From Bacillota bacterium (GTDB lineage Bacteria > Bacillota > Clostridia > Lachnospirales > Lachnospiraceae): a stretch of DNA of 64,000 nucleotides. Where the stretch lies: positions 62,001-126,000 of the forward strand of contig JAEYLX010000006.1 of the NCBI GenBank assembly GCA_023407575.1. The letters are read 5' to 3'. Both the position numbers and the translations under genes were made by a program. The notes beneath the pieces were generated by a model. The model made no database searches. It was not told the origin of the DNA and saw only the letters and a list, made by a program, of their open reading frames with translations. Below are positions 9,121-19,088 of the stretch, piece after piece; position 1 is the stretch's first letter, and the number at the start of each line of letters is the position of its first letter.

Positions 9121-9330
9121 TAATAAAGAGTTCTATTTCACTTTATGAGAAGTAGAAAGATATTGTTACAAATAATACAATTTTATACATTATATTAATA
9201 CTAGAATCTAATATGGTTTACATATCACAGCAAGTTTATGTTCAATTAATTCCTTTCTACTTTAATAAGGTTATGTGCTAATTATGTATTTATATTCTGT
9301 TATACTGTAAAAATAGTTTTACATATTGAA

Positions 9331-9360
9331 ACTGCCGCCTTATATTTCTATAAGCGGCAG
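9331..9360 (-). terminator. Hairpin after leuD
   Basis: CTGCCGCCTTATA and TATAAGCGGCAG form a GC-rich stem with one bulged base, about 55 bases beyond the leuD stop. On the leu transcript it is followed by a modest U-containing stretch. The rest of 9121-9330 is AT-rich and shows no gene. Confidence 0.6.
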
Positions 9361-9413
9361 CTCCCCCTCTATTCTATCAGTACCCAGATGTAAGTATATT
9401 GATTTCTAACTTT

Positions 9414-9899
9414 CTATTTGCTATTAATATAATTAATGAGTCCTTCTGCTTTAATTATCTTCTGCATAAACTCTGGAAATGCCTGACCTTGATACTGGGT
9501 ACCCTTTGTTTTATCATAGATAATTCCTAAGTCGAAGTCTACCTCTACCTGATCTCCTGCTTCAATTTCTTTTGCAGCTGCAGGGCATTCTATAATAGGC
9601 AATCCAATATTAATTGCATTGCGATAGAAAATTCTTGCAAAGGTCTCTGCAATTACACAACTTATACCAGAAGCTTTAATGGCAATTGGTGCATGCTCTC
9701 TTGAAGAACCGCAACCAAAATTCTTATTTGCTACCATGATATCTCCATTTTTAACTCTATTTACGAAATCCTTATCAATATCTATCATACATTTTTCAGC
9801 AAGCTCCTTCGGATCGGAGGAGTTAAGATAACGCGCAGGTATAATGACATCCGTATCTACGTTATCACCATATTTATGCACTGTTCCAAACGCTTTCAT
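9414..9899 (-). CDS. leuD: 3-isopropylmalate dehydratase, small subunit
   Basis: Swivel subunit of isopropylmalate isomerase, which with LeuC converts 2- to 3-isopropylmalate in leucine synthesis. The 161-residue length fits the short clostridial/archaeal type. Motifs visible are GDNVDTDVIIPARYLN near the N-terminus and the conserved NFGCGSSREHAPIAIKASGI, where Ser/Arg contact the substrate. The start MKAFGTVHKYG follows AAGGGTG. It lies 98 bases after leuC in the order leuB-leuC-leuD, so the complex is made from one transcript. Confidence 0.96.
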   Translation of the reverse strand: MKAFGTVHKYGDNVDTDVIIPARYLNSSDPKELAEKCMIDIDKDFVNRVKNGDIMVANKNFGCGSSREHAPIAIKASGISCVIAETFARIFYRNAINIGLPIIECPAAAKEIEAGDQVEVDFDLGIIYDKTKGTQYQGQAFPEFMQKIIKAEGLINYINSK

Positions 9900-9997
9900 A
9901 CTAGCACCCTTACCTTTCAGACGAAAATAATTTGTAACTATTCAATCCTCGCTTCTCAAATCAAACTAAGACTGTTATTAAATACTTATAGCTTTTT

Positions 9998-11263
9998 CTA
10001 TAATCCAAGTTCTTCCGGACCTGATATCTTCCCTGTAACCGCACTTGCTGCTGCCACTGCGGGACTTGCAAGATACACTTCCGATTCAACATGCCCCATT
10101 CGTCCTACAAAATTACGATTAGTAGTTGCAACCGCCCTTTCTCCTGCCGCAAGAATGCCCATATGTCCTCCAAGGCAAGGGCCGCAAGTTGGTGTACTAA
10201 CAATTCCTCCAGCTTTAATAAACGTAGCCAGTAGACCTTCTTCCATAGCTTGAAGATATATTTTCTGTGTAGCAGGAAAAACGATAAGACGCATGCCTTT
10301 AGCTACTTTTCTACCTTCAAGGATTGCTGCTGCTGTTCTTAAGTCACTGATTCGACCATTGGTACAGGAGCCAATTACAACCTGGTCAATTTTAATATCG
10401 CCCACCGCTTCCAGGGTTCTTGTATTCTCTGGCAGATGTGGAAATGCAACTGTGGGTTTTAAGCTGGACAGGTTAATCTCATAAGTCTCTTCATACTCCG
10501 CATCCTCATCCGCTGAATATATCTTATATTCCTTTGTAGAATGCTCCTTCATATAATCAATGGCTGCTTGATCAACAGGGAATATCCCGTTTTTTGCTCC
10601 AGCTTCAATTGCCATATTAGCCATTGCAAACCGATCATCCATAGACAAATTACTAATTCCCTCACCAACAAATTCCATTGATTTGTATAAAGCTCCATCC
10701 ACACCAATTAAACCAATAATATGTAGAATAACATCTTTACCGCTTACCCATTTTTCTGGTTTACCTGTAAGAACAAACTTAAGAGCAGAGGGAACCTTGA
10801 ACCATGCTTTCCCAGTCGCCATCCCAGCAGCCATGTCCGTACTTCCAACTCCGGTGGAAAATGCTCCAAGGGCTCCATAGGTGCAGGTATGGGAATCCGC
10901 ACCAATCACTACATCTCCCGCAACTACTAACCCTTTCTCCGGTAATAAAGCGTGCTCTATGCCCATTTCACCAATTTCAAAATAATTCGTAATATCATGG
11001 TCCATTGCAAATTCACGCATACATTTGCAATGTTCTGCAGATTTAATATCTTTATTTGGGGTAAAGTGATCTGGTACAAGCGCAATCTTATCCTTATCAA
11101 ATACCTTCTTAATTGTCATCTTTTCCATCTCATGTATTGCAACCGGTGCGGTTACATCATTTCCAAGGACTAAATCAAGATCAGCTTCAATTAATTGCCC
11201 AGCACTTACCTTACCTAATCCAGCATGAGCAGCCAAAATCTTCTGTGTCATTGTCATTCCCAT
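9998..11263 (-). CDS. leuC: 3-isopropylmalate dehydratase, large subunit
   Basis: Aconitase-family catalytic subunit holding a [4Fe-4S] cluster. It is 421 residues, the shorter bacterial/archaeal type rather than the roughly 465-residue enterobacterial form. Cluster ligands are visible as GSCTNGR and TPTCGPCLGGHMG. VIGADSHTCTYGALGAF and an FVGRMGH segment are further family signatures. The start MGMTMTQKILAAHAG is supported by AGGAGG eight bases upstream. It sits between leuB (37 bases upstream to stop) and leuD. Confidence 0.97.
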   Translation of the reverse strand: MGMTMTQKILAAHAGLGKVSAGQLIEADLDLVLGNDVTAPVAIHEMEKMTIKKVFDKDKIALVPDHFTPNKDIKSAEHCKCMREFAMDHDITNYFEIGEMGIEHALLPEKGLVVAGDVVIGADSHTCTYGALGAFSTGVGSTDMAAGMATGKAWFKVPSALKFVLTGKPEKWVSGKDVILHIIGLIGVDGALYKSMEFVGEGISNLSMDDRFAMANMAIEAGAKNGIFPVDQAAIDYMKEHSTKEYKIYSADEDAEYEETYEINLSSLKPTVAFPHLPENTRTLEAVGDIKIDQVVIGSCTNGRISDLRTAAAILEGRKVAKGMRLIVFPATQKIYLQAMEEGLLATFIKAGGIVSTPTCGPCLGGHMGILAAGERAVATTNRNFVGRMGHVESEVYLASPAVAAASAVTGKISGPEELGL

Positions 11264-11300
11264 AAGAATATCCTCCTAAAGCTTTTTAAATTAGTTGCCT

Positions 11301-12383
11301 TTAAATCTCTTTTGAAATTAAATCTCCCATTTCGGAAGTACCGACTAAAGACATATCCTCGGACATGATATCTACCGTCCGATAGCCCTTCTTTAGCACT
11401 TTTTTTACTGCAGCCTCTATCGCCAATGCCTCTTCTTCTAAATCAAAGGAATATCGTAGCATCATAGCTGCTGAAAGTATGGTAGCAATCGGATTCGCCT
11501 TGTTCTGACCAGCAATATCCGGTGCAGAACCATGACTTGGTTCATATAATCCAAGCTTTGATTCCCCTAAGCTGGCGGAGGCTAACATTCCGATTGATCC
11601 CGTGATCATACTTGCCTCATCTGATAAGATATCACCGAACATATTCTCTGTAAGAATTACATCAAACTGTCTTGGGTCCTTTACCAACTGCATTGCACAA
11701 TTATCCACCAGCATATCGGATAGCTCAACATCGGGATACTCTGCTGCTACCTCCTTAGTTACCTGTCTCCATAGTCTGGAAGAATCCAACACATTTGCTT
11801 TATCTACACTGCATATCTTTTTATTTCTCTTTCTGGCAATTTCAAAAGCCCACTTAGCAATTCTTCTGATTTCATTTTCATCATACACCAAAGTGTCCGT
11901 AGCTTTTCTTACTCCACCCTCCAAAGAGGTATGACGATCACCAAAATACAATCCTCCCGTTAATTCCCTCATAACCACAAAATCAAACCCATCACCAATT
12001 ATCTCATCCCTTAAAGGACATGCTCCCTTTAATTCTTCAAATAAGATAGCCGGTCTGATGTTAGCAAAGAGATTCAGTCCTTTTCGAATTGCCAGAAGAC
12101 CCGCTTCCGGCCTTAAATGAGGGGGTAGTGAATACCAATTGGACTGTCCGACATTACCTCCCACAGCTCCAAGTAAAACCGAATCACTTCTTTTCGCGGT
12201 TTCAAGTGCCTCTTGGGTAAGGGGCTCCCCTGTTCGATCAATGGATACACCACCCATAAGCACTTCTTCATATTTAAAGCTATGATTAAATTTATCTCCA
12301 ATTTTATCAAGTACTTTTATAGCCTCTGCAATAATCTCCGGTCCAATCCCATCCCCAGGAATAACCGCAATGTTATAGTTCAT
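11301..12383 (-). CDS. leuB: 3-isopropylmalate dehydrogenase
   Basis: NAD-dependent oxidative decarboxylation of 3-isopropylmalate to 2-oxoisocaproate. The 360-residue protein has the N-terminal IAVIPGDGIGPEII, the substrate segment VMRELTGGLYFG, the metal-binding DNCAMQLVKDP and FDVILTENMFGDILSDEASMI, and the NAD-binding GLYEPSHGSAPDIAGQ. I start at ATG 12383 because GGAGGC lies seven bases upstream. A frame starting at 12398 would overlap that site. First gene of leuBCD, divergent from a LysR-type regulator. Confidence 0.97.
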   Translation of the reverse strand: MNYNIAVIPGDGIGPEIIAEAIKVLDKIGDKFNHSFKYEEVLMGGVSIDRTGEPLTQEALETAKRSDSVLLGAVGGNVGQSNWYSLPPHLRPEAGLLAIRKGLNLFANIRPAILFEELKGACPLRDEIIGDGFDFVVMRELTGGLYFGDRHTSLEGGVRKATDTLVYDENEIRRIAKWAFEIARKRNKKICSVDKANVLDSSRLWRQVTKEVAAEYPDVELSDMLVDNCAMQLVKDPRQFDVILTENMFGDILSDEASMITGSIGMLASASLGESKLGLYEPSHGSAPDIAGQNKANPIATILSAAMMLRYSFDLEEEALAIEAAVKKVLKKGYRTVDIMSEDMSLVGTSEMGDLISKEI

Positions 12384-12489
12384 ATTGTAAGCCTCCATAT
12401 ATAGTTGTTCTTACTTCTGCCCTGTTAGGACATATCCTTCCTACATATTATCTTTATGTATTTATAAATCCTTAAAATAATTATTGTCA

Positions 12490-12518
12490 TTGTAGCATAG
12501 TATCTGATATAATTAAAA
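12490..12518 (-). promoter_or_regulatory. Probable leuBCD promoter
   Basis: On the minus strand TGCTACAAT forms an extended -10 (TACAAT at 12490-12495), with a weak -35 TTTAAT 17 bp upstream (12513-12518). A poor -35 with a good extended -10 fits an activator-dependent promoter, as expected if the divergent LysR protein activates leuBCD. The 340-base intergenic region holds several AT-rich dyads but no T-box that I can see. Confidence 0.45.
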
Positions 12519-12725
12519 TACATATTATTAATAACTATTATAACTTCATATTATGACTAATCTTAAACTTGTTATAAATCAACTACTATAATCCTCTACT
12601 CATAATCTATGTACTTATAGTTCATATGCCTGCCATCATTCCGTAACTGTGAAACTATTCATCTATATTTTTTAATGTGTATACCAAATGAGGTTGCTCC
12701 TTAAGGAATCCAAATCGAGGTGTCT

Positions 12726-13613
12726 ATGGAAGAGAATTTATCCCTGTATCATGTTTTTAACAGTGTTGCTGAACTTGGTAATATCTCGCGTGCAGCGAAA
12801 CAACTGTATATCAGTCAGCCTGCTGTGAGTAAAGCAATTCAAAACCTGGAGGACAATTTAAAAACCACGTTATTTATAAGAAACTCAAGGGGTGTGAAAC
12901 TAACCGAAGAGGGTAAACTTCTCTATGACCATACCCATAAGGCATTTGAAACCTTACAAAGAGGTGAAGAAAGTCTAAAGCGAGTCCATGAGCTTGGAAT
13001 TGGCCATCTACACATTGGTGCCAGCACTACATTATGTAAATACATGTTATTACCCTACCTGAATGGCTTCGTACAAGAAAATCCTCATATTAAAATTACC
13101 ATTGCAAATCAAAGCTCCTCCCACACTTTAAAACAGCTTGAAAGCGCAGCTCTCGATATTGGCTTAGTTGCGAAGCCCAACCATGCAGATGCCTTTCACT
13201 TTATATCCCTTGGCGAAATGGAGGATATCTTCGTAGCAACACGCAACTATTTAAATAACTTAAAAAAGAGGGATGACACTATGGATATCTTCTCTTCTGC
13301 TAATCTTATGCTTTTGGACGAAGAAAATGTATCTAGAAAATATATAGAGGACTACTTTAAGATGAATTCCATTGTCCCAAAGCAAATATTAGAAATCAGC
13401 AATATGGATTTGTTAATTGATTTTGCAAAAACGAGCCTTGGTGTGGCCTGTGTAATAAAAGCCTTCGTAGAGAAGGAGTTAAGTGAAAACAACTTAGTCC
13501 AAATTTCTCTTAAAACTCCGGTTAATAAAAGAGAGGTGGGCTTTTGTTATTCTAAAAGTGCCTACCTCTCCAGTTCCTTGCATAAATTTATTCGTTATAT
13601 TGAAAGCTTTTAA
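12726..13613 (+). CDS. LysR-family transcriptional regulator (candidate regulator of leuBCD)
   Basis: A 295-residue LysR protein. Residues 5-65 are the winged HTH (LYHVFNSVAELGNISRAAKQ and ISQPAVSKAIQNLE), and the rest is the periplasmic-binding-like effector domain, starting GHLHIGASTTLCKYMLLPYL. A GTG at 12720 also opens the frame, but CGAGGTG is best placed for ATG 12726. It is transcribed divergently from leuB, the usual arrangement for a LysR protein controlling its neighbour. The effector is unknown; a leucine-pathway intermediate is a guess. Its stop codon directly abuts the stop codon of the convergent lipoprotein gene. Confidence 0.88.
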   Translation: MEENLSLYHVFNSVAELGNISRAAKQLYISQPAVSKAIQNLEDNLKTTLFIRNSRGVKLTEEGKLLYDHTHKAFETLQRGEESLKRVHELGIGHLHIGASTTLCKYMLLPYLNGFVQENPHIKITIANQSSSHTLKQLESAALDIGLVAKPNHADAFHFISLGEMEDIFVATRNYLNNLKKRDDTMDIFSSANLMLLDEENVSRKYIEDYFKMNSIVPKQILEISNMDLLIDFAKTSLGVACVIKAFVEKELSENNLVQISLKTPVNKREVGFCYSKSAYLSSSLHKFIRYIESF

Positions 13614-14186
13614 TTAGATGTCTGGCTTAACCTCATCATCAATAACTGGAGCTGTCTCCTCTGATGTACCTTCCTCTGACGTGCCTTCCTCCGATGTCGT
13701 ATCCTCTGGTGTAGTTTCCTCTGGTGTTGGCTTCGGTGTTGGTGTAGCAGCGGTGGTAGGGGTCGGCGGAGGTGGGGTCAGATAATCTGGACGTTCTGCT
13801 ACCACAAAATCCGAACTCACATAGTTAATCTTATCATTCGCTAAGAAACTTGCCCATCCATCCTTTATTTCAATGACTTCAATTTCTTCTGCATGAACTA
13901 AAAATCCAATAACTTCTCCATCCTTCGAAGCTGTTGCTCGTACATTAACATAGCCGCCATATTCATTTAACTTAACATACATCTTGGTGGTGGCACCGGT
14001 GTAAGTAGTCTCTGGCTCTTGTGCCGCCTCCGTATCAGATGCTGCTCCTGTTTCCTCTTCTGTATCTAAAGATATATCATCCTGTGGTGCTTGTGTTGGT
14101 ATAAAATTAGTCATTTGATTCTTATTACTACAACCAGATAATAGCACTGCTGCTGTTATTGTGAATAGATAAATGCTTTTCTTCAT
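13614..14186 (-). CDS. Lipoprotein with SH3-like domain and acidic Thr/Ser/Glu tail
   Basis: A 190-residue secreted lipoprotein. The signal peptide MKKSIYLFTITAAVLLSGC ends in a lipobox (LSGC), so Cys19 is lipidated. Residues about 65-130 form a bacterial SH3 domain (YVNVRATASKDGEVIGFL, then WASFLANDKINYVSSDFV), often a cell-wall-binding module. The C-terminus is a Pro/Thr-rich spacer (TPPPPTPTTAATPTPKPTP) followed by repeated TSEEG units. A Pro/Thr-rich spacer suggests the domain is held across the wall. Its substrate is unknown. It ends head-on against the lysR stop with no spacer. Confidence 0.82.
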   Translation of the reverse strand: MKKSIYLFTITAAVLLSGCSNKNQMTNFIPTQAPQDDISLDTEEETGAASDTEAAQEPETTYTGATTKMYVKLNEYGGYVNVRATASKDGEVIGFLVHAEEIEVIEIKDGWASFLANDKINYVSSDFVVAERPDYLTPPPPTPTTAATPTPKPTPEETTPEDTTSEEGTSEEGTSEETAPVIDDEVKPDI

Positions 14187-14337
14187 CCTTACCTCACTCC
14201 AAATTCATATCAACGCTTCTTAATATATGGTCATAGCTCGATTTACTAAACAAGCAATAAGAAGCATTCATAATACTTAATCTATATACTATCATAGCAT
14301 ATTTGTCCTATTTTACAACAAATACTTTCTATTAGGA

Positions 14338-15405
14338 TTATTCTTCCATCCTAAGCTTCTGCAAATAGGCTGAAAAAGCACTTGGAATACTATACTTCTG
14401 AATTATCTCGTTTTGGTCAGCCCATACATAGGCTCCATCTGCCAGTAAATCTGGGTTTACCTCTCCTGCAATAATATGGTAACCCTGCATTCGCCACTCT
14501 ACATGGGAGAAAATATGCTTTGCCGCTCCAAGCGGTACAATCTCTGTTTCCTCTATCCCCTGCTCTTTTAGACTCTTAATAACACCTTCCATCGGTAATT
14601 CATTATTAATTCCAGGGAGTTCCCATAGGCCTGCCAGCAAACCTTTATTTATACGTTTATGAATTAAATACCGTTCTTGATATTCAATCAAAAGTATGGT
14701 TCTATCTTCAATTTTTCGTTCTTTCTTTGCAGGTTTCACGGGTATTTGTGCAATTCTATCTTCATGAAAGGCCCGACACAAATGCATAACCGGACACTTA
14801 TCACAGAGTGGTTTTCCATTTGGCAAACATACTGTAGCTCCCAGTTCCATCATGGACTGATTAAATGCACTTGGCTGATTCACTGGTATTACGGTCAGAA
14901 GTTCCTGCCATAGCTTCTTCTTAACACTTTCCTTGGTAATATCCTCAAAGCTACCTGCCATTCGCATGGTAATACGAAGTACATTGCCATCCACAACTGG
15001 AACTGGAATGCCAAAGGCAATGGAAGCAATGGCACTTGCTGTATAGGAACCGATGCCTGGTAATGCTAGAAGCTTTTCATACTCTGCCGGAAGCTCTCCG
15101 CCATATACTTCACAAATTTGTTTTGCTGCTTTTTGAAGATTTCTCGCTCTGTTGTAATAGCCTAGTCCTTCCCATAATTTAAGAAGCCTCTCTTCATCAA
15201 GCTCTGCAAGTGCTTTAATATCCGGTACTTCATTGATAAACCGTTCAAAATAACCTTTTACCGCCTCAACTCTGGTCTGTTGTAACATTATTTCTGAAAT
15301 CCATACATAATAGGGTCTCGGATTCTCGCGCCAAGGCAAAATACGTGCATTAAGGGAATACCAATCCAGTAAAAATGGAACTATTTTTTTATAATCATAT
15401 GACAT
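14338..15405 (-). CDS. mutY: A/G-specific adenine DNA glycosylase
   Basis: Removes adenine mispaired with 8-oxoguanine. The 355-residue protein has the HhH-GPD fold with LLALPGIGSYTASAIASIAFG and the catalytic Asp in VPVVDGNVLRI, then an Fe-S loop CLPNGKPLCDKCPVMHLC. The first two cysteines are separated by seven residues, one more than in E. coli MutY. The C-terminal 120 residues form the NUDIX-like 8-oxoG recognition domain (LWELPGI). Start follows GAGG five bases upstream. It stands alone between a lipoprotein and an ABC exporter. Confidence 0.94.
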   Translation of the reverse strand: MSYDYKKIVPFLLDWYSLNARILPWRENPRPYYVWISEIMLQQTRVEAVKGYFERFINEVPDIKALAELDEERLLKLWEGLGYYNRARNLQKAAKQICEVYGGELPAEYEKLLALPGIGSYTASAIASIAFGIPVPVVDGNVLRITMRMAGSFEDITKESVKKKLWQELLTVIPVNQPSAFNQSMMELGATVCLPNGKPLCDKCPVMHLCRAFHEDRIAQIPVKPAKKERKIEDRTILLIEYQERYLIHKRINKGLLAGLWELPGINNELPMEGVIKSLKEQGIEETEIVPLGAAKHIFSHVEWRMQGYHIIAGEVNPDLLADGAYVWADQNEIIQKYSIPSAFSAYLQKLRMEE

Positions 15406-15434
15406 GTAAACCTCTATTCTTGTTGCTATTTTAC

Positions 15435-17237
15435 CTAAATAGCCAGACTTTCTTTCTCTAGAAACTTATATTGGGAAATATATAATTCGTAGTACTTCCC
15501 GCCCTTTTCCAGTAAATCCTCATGATTTCCCATTTCTTGAATTAACCCACCATCCACATAGAGAATGCAATCAGCATTTTTAATCGTAGATAATCTATGA
15601 GCGATGATGAAGGAGGTACGGTTGGCCAGCAATCTGCCTAGACCTTCCTGCAATAAGATTTCTGTCTCTGTATCAATACTTGAGGTAGCTTCATCTAGAA
15701 TTAAAATTTTAGGATCTGCAAGTAAGGCCCTCGCGAAACTGATTAATTGTCTTTGGCCAACGGATAATCGGGAGCCTCTTTCATTTACTTGTGTCTCATA
15801 TCCATTTTCCATGCTCATAATGAAATCATGTGCACAAACTGTTTTTGCTGCTTCCATTACCTGTTCATCCGTTGCTTCCATATTGCCATAGCGGATATTA
15901 TCCATTATGGTACCAGAAAAGATAAAACTATCCTGCAGCATAACACCCATTTGCTTACGAAGGGACTTAATGGTCACCTTACTGATATCAACACCATCGA
16001 TGTTAATTATACCTGAATCTAAATTATAAAAACGGCTGATTAAGTTTATAATCGTTGTTTTACCTGCGCCAGTTGGACCAACGATAGCTATCGTATCTCC
16101 AACCTTTGCCTTGAAATTAATTCCATTCAGTATCTTTACATCATCTTCATAGCTGAAGGTAACATCTTTAAATTCAACCTCACCTTTGATGGTAGGCATT
16201 TCAACCGCATCTTCTATATCCTTTACAAGTACAGGCTCATCAATTGTTTCAAAGATACGTTCCAGATAGGACACCGCAGTTAACAGGGAGTTATAGAAGC
16301 TTGCCAAGGTATTAATTGGAGCCCAGAACCTTCCTATATATCCTGTAATAGCAACCAGCACACCTACTGTAATCCCTTTTACCCCTTGATCTATCCACGC
16401 AATACCTAGAACAAATACAGCTACATTTGTCCAGGTTGAAATATTCTGAATTGCAGGCCACAATAAGAAATTAAGCTTTACTGCCTTCATCCATGCTACT
16501 CTATAGTCACCACTAAGGGAATTAAAAATCTTTATATTTTCTTCTTCTCTTGTAAAGCTCTGGGTTACTCGAATACCGTTGATACTCTCTGCTATATAAG
16601 CATTTAGATTGGAGGACTTATTGCTGGACTGCTGCCACGCTACCCTCTGTTTTTTCTTTATAATAAAGATCAATGCCATAAGCAGCGGTAAACCAATCAG
16701 ACATATTATAGTTAATCTTACATTGATATATAGCATGAAGCCAACGATAAAGAATAAGCTGATTAAGTCTGTAATGGTATTAACAATACCATTGGATAAC
16801 AAATCACTTAAACCATTTACATAATTAACAACACGAACCTGTATTTTACCATGGGGTTTATCATCATAATAAGAAAATGGCAATTCCTGCAAATGGCGGA
16901 AGATATCGCTTCGTATGGTATGAATGATATTCTGACCCAATCTTGCAGTGATAGTGGTTTTGGCTGCTATAATAAAGGAAATAACCATATAAATTACTAA
17001 TAGGAGTATGCTAATCCAGATAATTCCCTTAATATTTTTCGCCGGAATATAATCATCCATAATAATCATAAGGAAAATAGGGGTTACCATACCCAGTGCT
17101 GCTGAAATGGTATTCAATATTATAGTAAAAATCATATCCTTACGATAGGGTCTTATGTAAGTTGCAAGTCTCTTAAAATGACTAAAACTAAATTCAGATT
17201 GTAACGTTTCATCAATATCGTATTTATTTCTTGCCAC
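15435..17237 (-). CDS. ABC exporter half-transporter, subunit B (catalytic Walker B Glu, altered signature)
   Basis: A 600-residue half-transporter: six-helix membrane domain (residues 1-330) and nucleotide-binding domain (350-590). Walker A is GPTGAGKTT (387-395), Walker B ILILDE (511-516) with the catalytic Glu, and the H-loop is IIAHR. The signature is LSVGQ (491-495) in place of LSGGQ. The gene follows its partner with only one base between, so the two form a heterodimer. Relatives include LmrCD, BmrCD and TM287/288, which export drugs or lipids. The substrate cannot be read from sequence. Confidence 0.9.
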   Translation of the reverse strand: MARNKYDIDETLQSEFSFSHFKRLATYIRPYRKDMIFTIILNTISAALGMVTPIFLMIIMDDYIPAKNIKGIIWISILLLVIYMVISFIIAAKTTITARLGQNIIHTIRSDIFRHLQELPFSYYDDKPHGKIQVRVVNYVNGLSDLLSNGIVNTITDLISLFFIVGFMLYINVRLTIICLIGLPLLMALIFIIKKKQRVAWQQSSNKSSNLNAYIAESINGIRVTQSFTREEENIKIFNSLSGDYRVAWMKAVKLNFLLWPAIQNISTWTNVAVFVLGIAWIDQGVKGITVGVLVAITGYIGRFWAPINTLASFYNSLLTAVSYLERIFETIDEPVLVKDIEDAVEMPTIKGEVEFKDVTFSYEDDVKILNGINFKAKVGDTIAIVGPTGAGKTTIINLISRFYNLDSGIINIDGVDISKVTIKSLRKQMGVMLQDSFIFSGTIMDNIRYGNMEATDEQVMEAAKTVCAHDFIMSMENGYETQVNERGSRLSVGQRQLISFARALLADPKILILDEATSSIDTETEILLQEGLGRLLANRTSFIIAHRLSTIKNADCILYVDGGLIQEMGNHEDLLEKGGKYYELYISQYKFLEKESLAI

Positions 17238-17238
17238 T

Positions 17239-18987
17239 TTAGCACACCTCCTTTGCTGTCAAAGAATTGAAATCGCCATACTGATGGTGGAATACTGTGG
17301 CATAGTAGCCATTCTTCTCTAATAATTCCTCATGATTACCCGCTTCCATAATGCAGCCATTATCAAGTACAAGAATTTGGTCTGCATCTTTAATAGAAGA
17401 AATACGATGGGCAATAATGAATACGGTTTGATTTTGATTCAAAGCACCAAGTTCATTTTGAATTTGGGTCTCGGTCTCCATATCTACTGCAGAGGTAGTG
17501 TCATCCAGAATGATAATGGAAGGATTTTTAAGGAGTGCTCTGGCAAGAGAAATTCTCTGCTTTTGACCACCCGAAAGACCAACACCACGTTCACCAACAA
17601 TTGTGTCATACCCATCAGGCATCTGAAGGATGAAGTTATGTGCATTTGCAATCTTTGCTACTGCTTCCACTTCCTCAAAACTGCAATTTGGTCTACTGTA
17701 AGCAATATTTCCTTCAATGGTATCAGAGAACAGGAACACATCCTGCATTGCCATACCAATATTATCACGAAGGGAATATAAATCCATGTCCTTTACATTA
17801 ACTCCATCAATAATAACATCACCGGAAGTAACGTCATAGAAACGGCATAATAAATTCATTAATGTTGATTTACCAGAACCGGTTGCACCTATAATACCAA
17901 CGGTCTGTCCATGCTTGATTTTGAAGTTAATATTCTTAAGAATAACATCATCTTCTGCCTGATAACTCACGTGGGAGAACTCGATATTCCCTTTGAAGCG
18001 TTTGGCGGAGATAGCGTGCTCAGGCGCTTTGATAGAAGGCTCTGCAATTACGGTCGAATATATTTTTTCAACAGAAGCAACAAAGCGCTGATAGTCATTT
18101 GCCAGCCAACCTGCCTGTCTAAGGGGCTGATTCAGCATCCATAAATATCCACTGGCAGTAACAAGTTTACCAAGCGACATGCTTCCATTTACTACCATAA
18201 TACCACCAATTAGATAAAGAATAATTGATAACACATTTGCCAGGAATTCAAAAATGGGCACATACTTTTTCCAGATACCTGCCGCCTCAAGTTCAGCTTC
18301 TCTGTATCCATCATTCTCTTTTTCAAACTTTTTAATTTCATAGTCTTCTTTTGCAAAGGCCTTAATTACGCGGTTACCACTAACATTTTCTTGAACCGCT
18401 GTATTTAAGCTTGAAAAACGCTGTCTAATCTTATGAAAAGCTGGCTTTACAGCTTTTAGCTGTCTAATAGTTGCCCAAGCAGTTAATGGAAGAATCGCTA
18501 TCATGATTAGTGCCAGACGCCAATCAACTGCGAACATCATAACAAGGGCAATAACAAACAATAGTATATTTTCATAGATTGAATAGATCGCATAGGCAAC
18601 AAAATGACGGATTGCATCCATATCACCGGTCTGGCGGGACATTAAATCGCCGGTACGATTCTTATTGTAAAAACTGAAGTCCTGCGCTAACATTTTACGA
18701 TAAACGTAGTCTCTTAAGGTATATAGCATTCCTTGGGAGCAGGTCTCAAAGATAACTAAGAACCAGTTTTTAATTACTGCTCTAAATAAGGTTGTAACCA
18801 CCATAATTACCATCATCATAGGTAATAAGTCGTGGTTGCCTTTTAATATAATGTCGTCCACAATAATACCAGATACATATGGATTAACGATTGCAATCAA
18901 GCATGATATTGTGGTTAAAAATGAGGCAAAAATAAGCCTCCTACGATATTTTTTTAAAAATGAATAAAACCATTGCATCGCAGTCAT
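17239..18987 (-). CDS. ABC exporter half-transporter, subunit A (degenerate Walker B)
   Basis: A 582-residue half-transporter: six membrane helices (residues 15-310) and an NBD (335-570). Walker A is GATGSGKST (367-375) and the signature is canonical LSGGQ (471-475), but Walker B reads IIILDD (491-496), so Asp replaces the catalytic Glu. Paired with the neighbour's LSVGQ, this makes one of the two composite ATP sites degenerate and leaves the other canonical, the pattern of asymmetric heterodimeric exporters. The start at 18987 follows GGGAGGA. It is the first gene of the two-gene unit. Confidence 0.9.
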   Translation of the reverse strand: MTAMQWFYSFLKKYRRRLIFASFLTTISCLIAIVNPYVSGIIVDDIILKGNHDLLPMMMVIMVVTTLFRAVIKNWFLVIFETCSQGMLYTLRDYVYRKMLAQDFSFYNKNRTGDLMSRQTGDMDAIRHFVAYAIYSIYENILLFVIALVMMFAVDWRLALIMIAILPLTAWATIRQLKAVKPAFHKIRQRFSSLNTAVQENVSGNRVIKAFAKEDYEIKKFEKENDGYREAELEAAGIWKKYVPIFEFLANVLSIILYLIGGIMVVNGSMSLGKLVTASGYLWMLNQPLRQAGWLANDYQRFVASVEKIYSTVIAEPSIKAPEHAISAKRFKGNIEFSHVSYQAEDDVILKNINFKIKHGQTVGIIGATGSGKSTLMNLLCRFYDVTSGDVIIDGVNVKDMDLYSLRDNIGMAMQDVFLFSDTIEGNIAYSRPNCSFEEVEAVAKIANAHNFILQMPDGYDTIVGERGVGLSGGQKQRISLARALLKNPSIIILDDTTSAVDMETETQIQNELGALNQNQTVFIIAHRISSIKDADQILVLDNGCIMEAGNHEELLEKNGYYATVFHHQYGDFNSLTAKEVC

Positions 18988-19060
18988 TTCAAAAATCCTC
19001 CCAGGTGTATTTACTATGGTAACTGTGAAGGTACTGAATAATTACCAACCAAGTCACTTT

Positions 19061-19088
19061 ATTATATCTCCTTCTGTCGATATTTGAA
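19061..19088 (-). promoter_or_regulatory. Candidate promoter for the ABC exporter operon
   Basis: Minus strand -10 TATAAT (19061-19066) with a weak TTCAAA (19083-19088) 16 bp upstream. It lies 74 bases before the first ABC gene in the 480-base divergent region shared with the AraC gene. No long inverted repeat was noticed there. Confidence 0.35.

Noticed and set aside
12384..12725. T-box or leader attenuator before leuBCD
   Set aside because: Searched for the GGTGG-x-ACCGCG-type core and a leucine-rich leader peptide; neither is visible.
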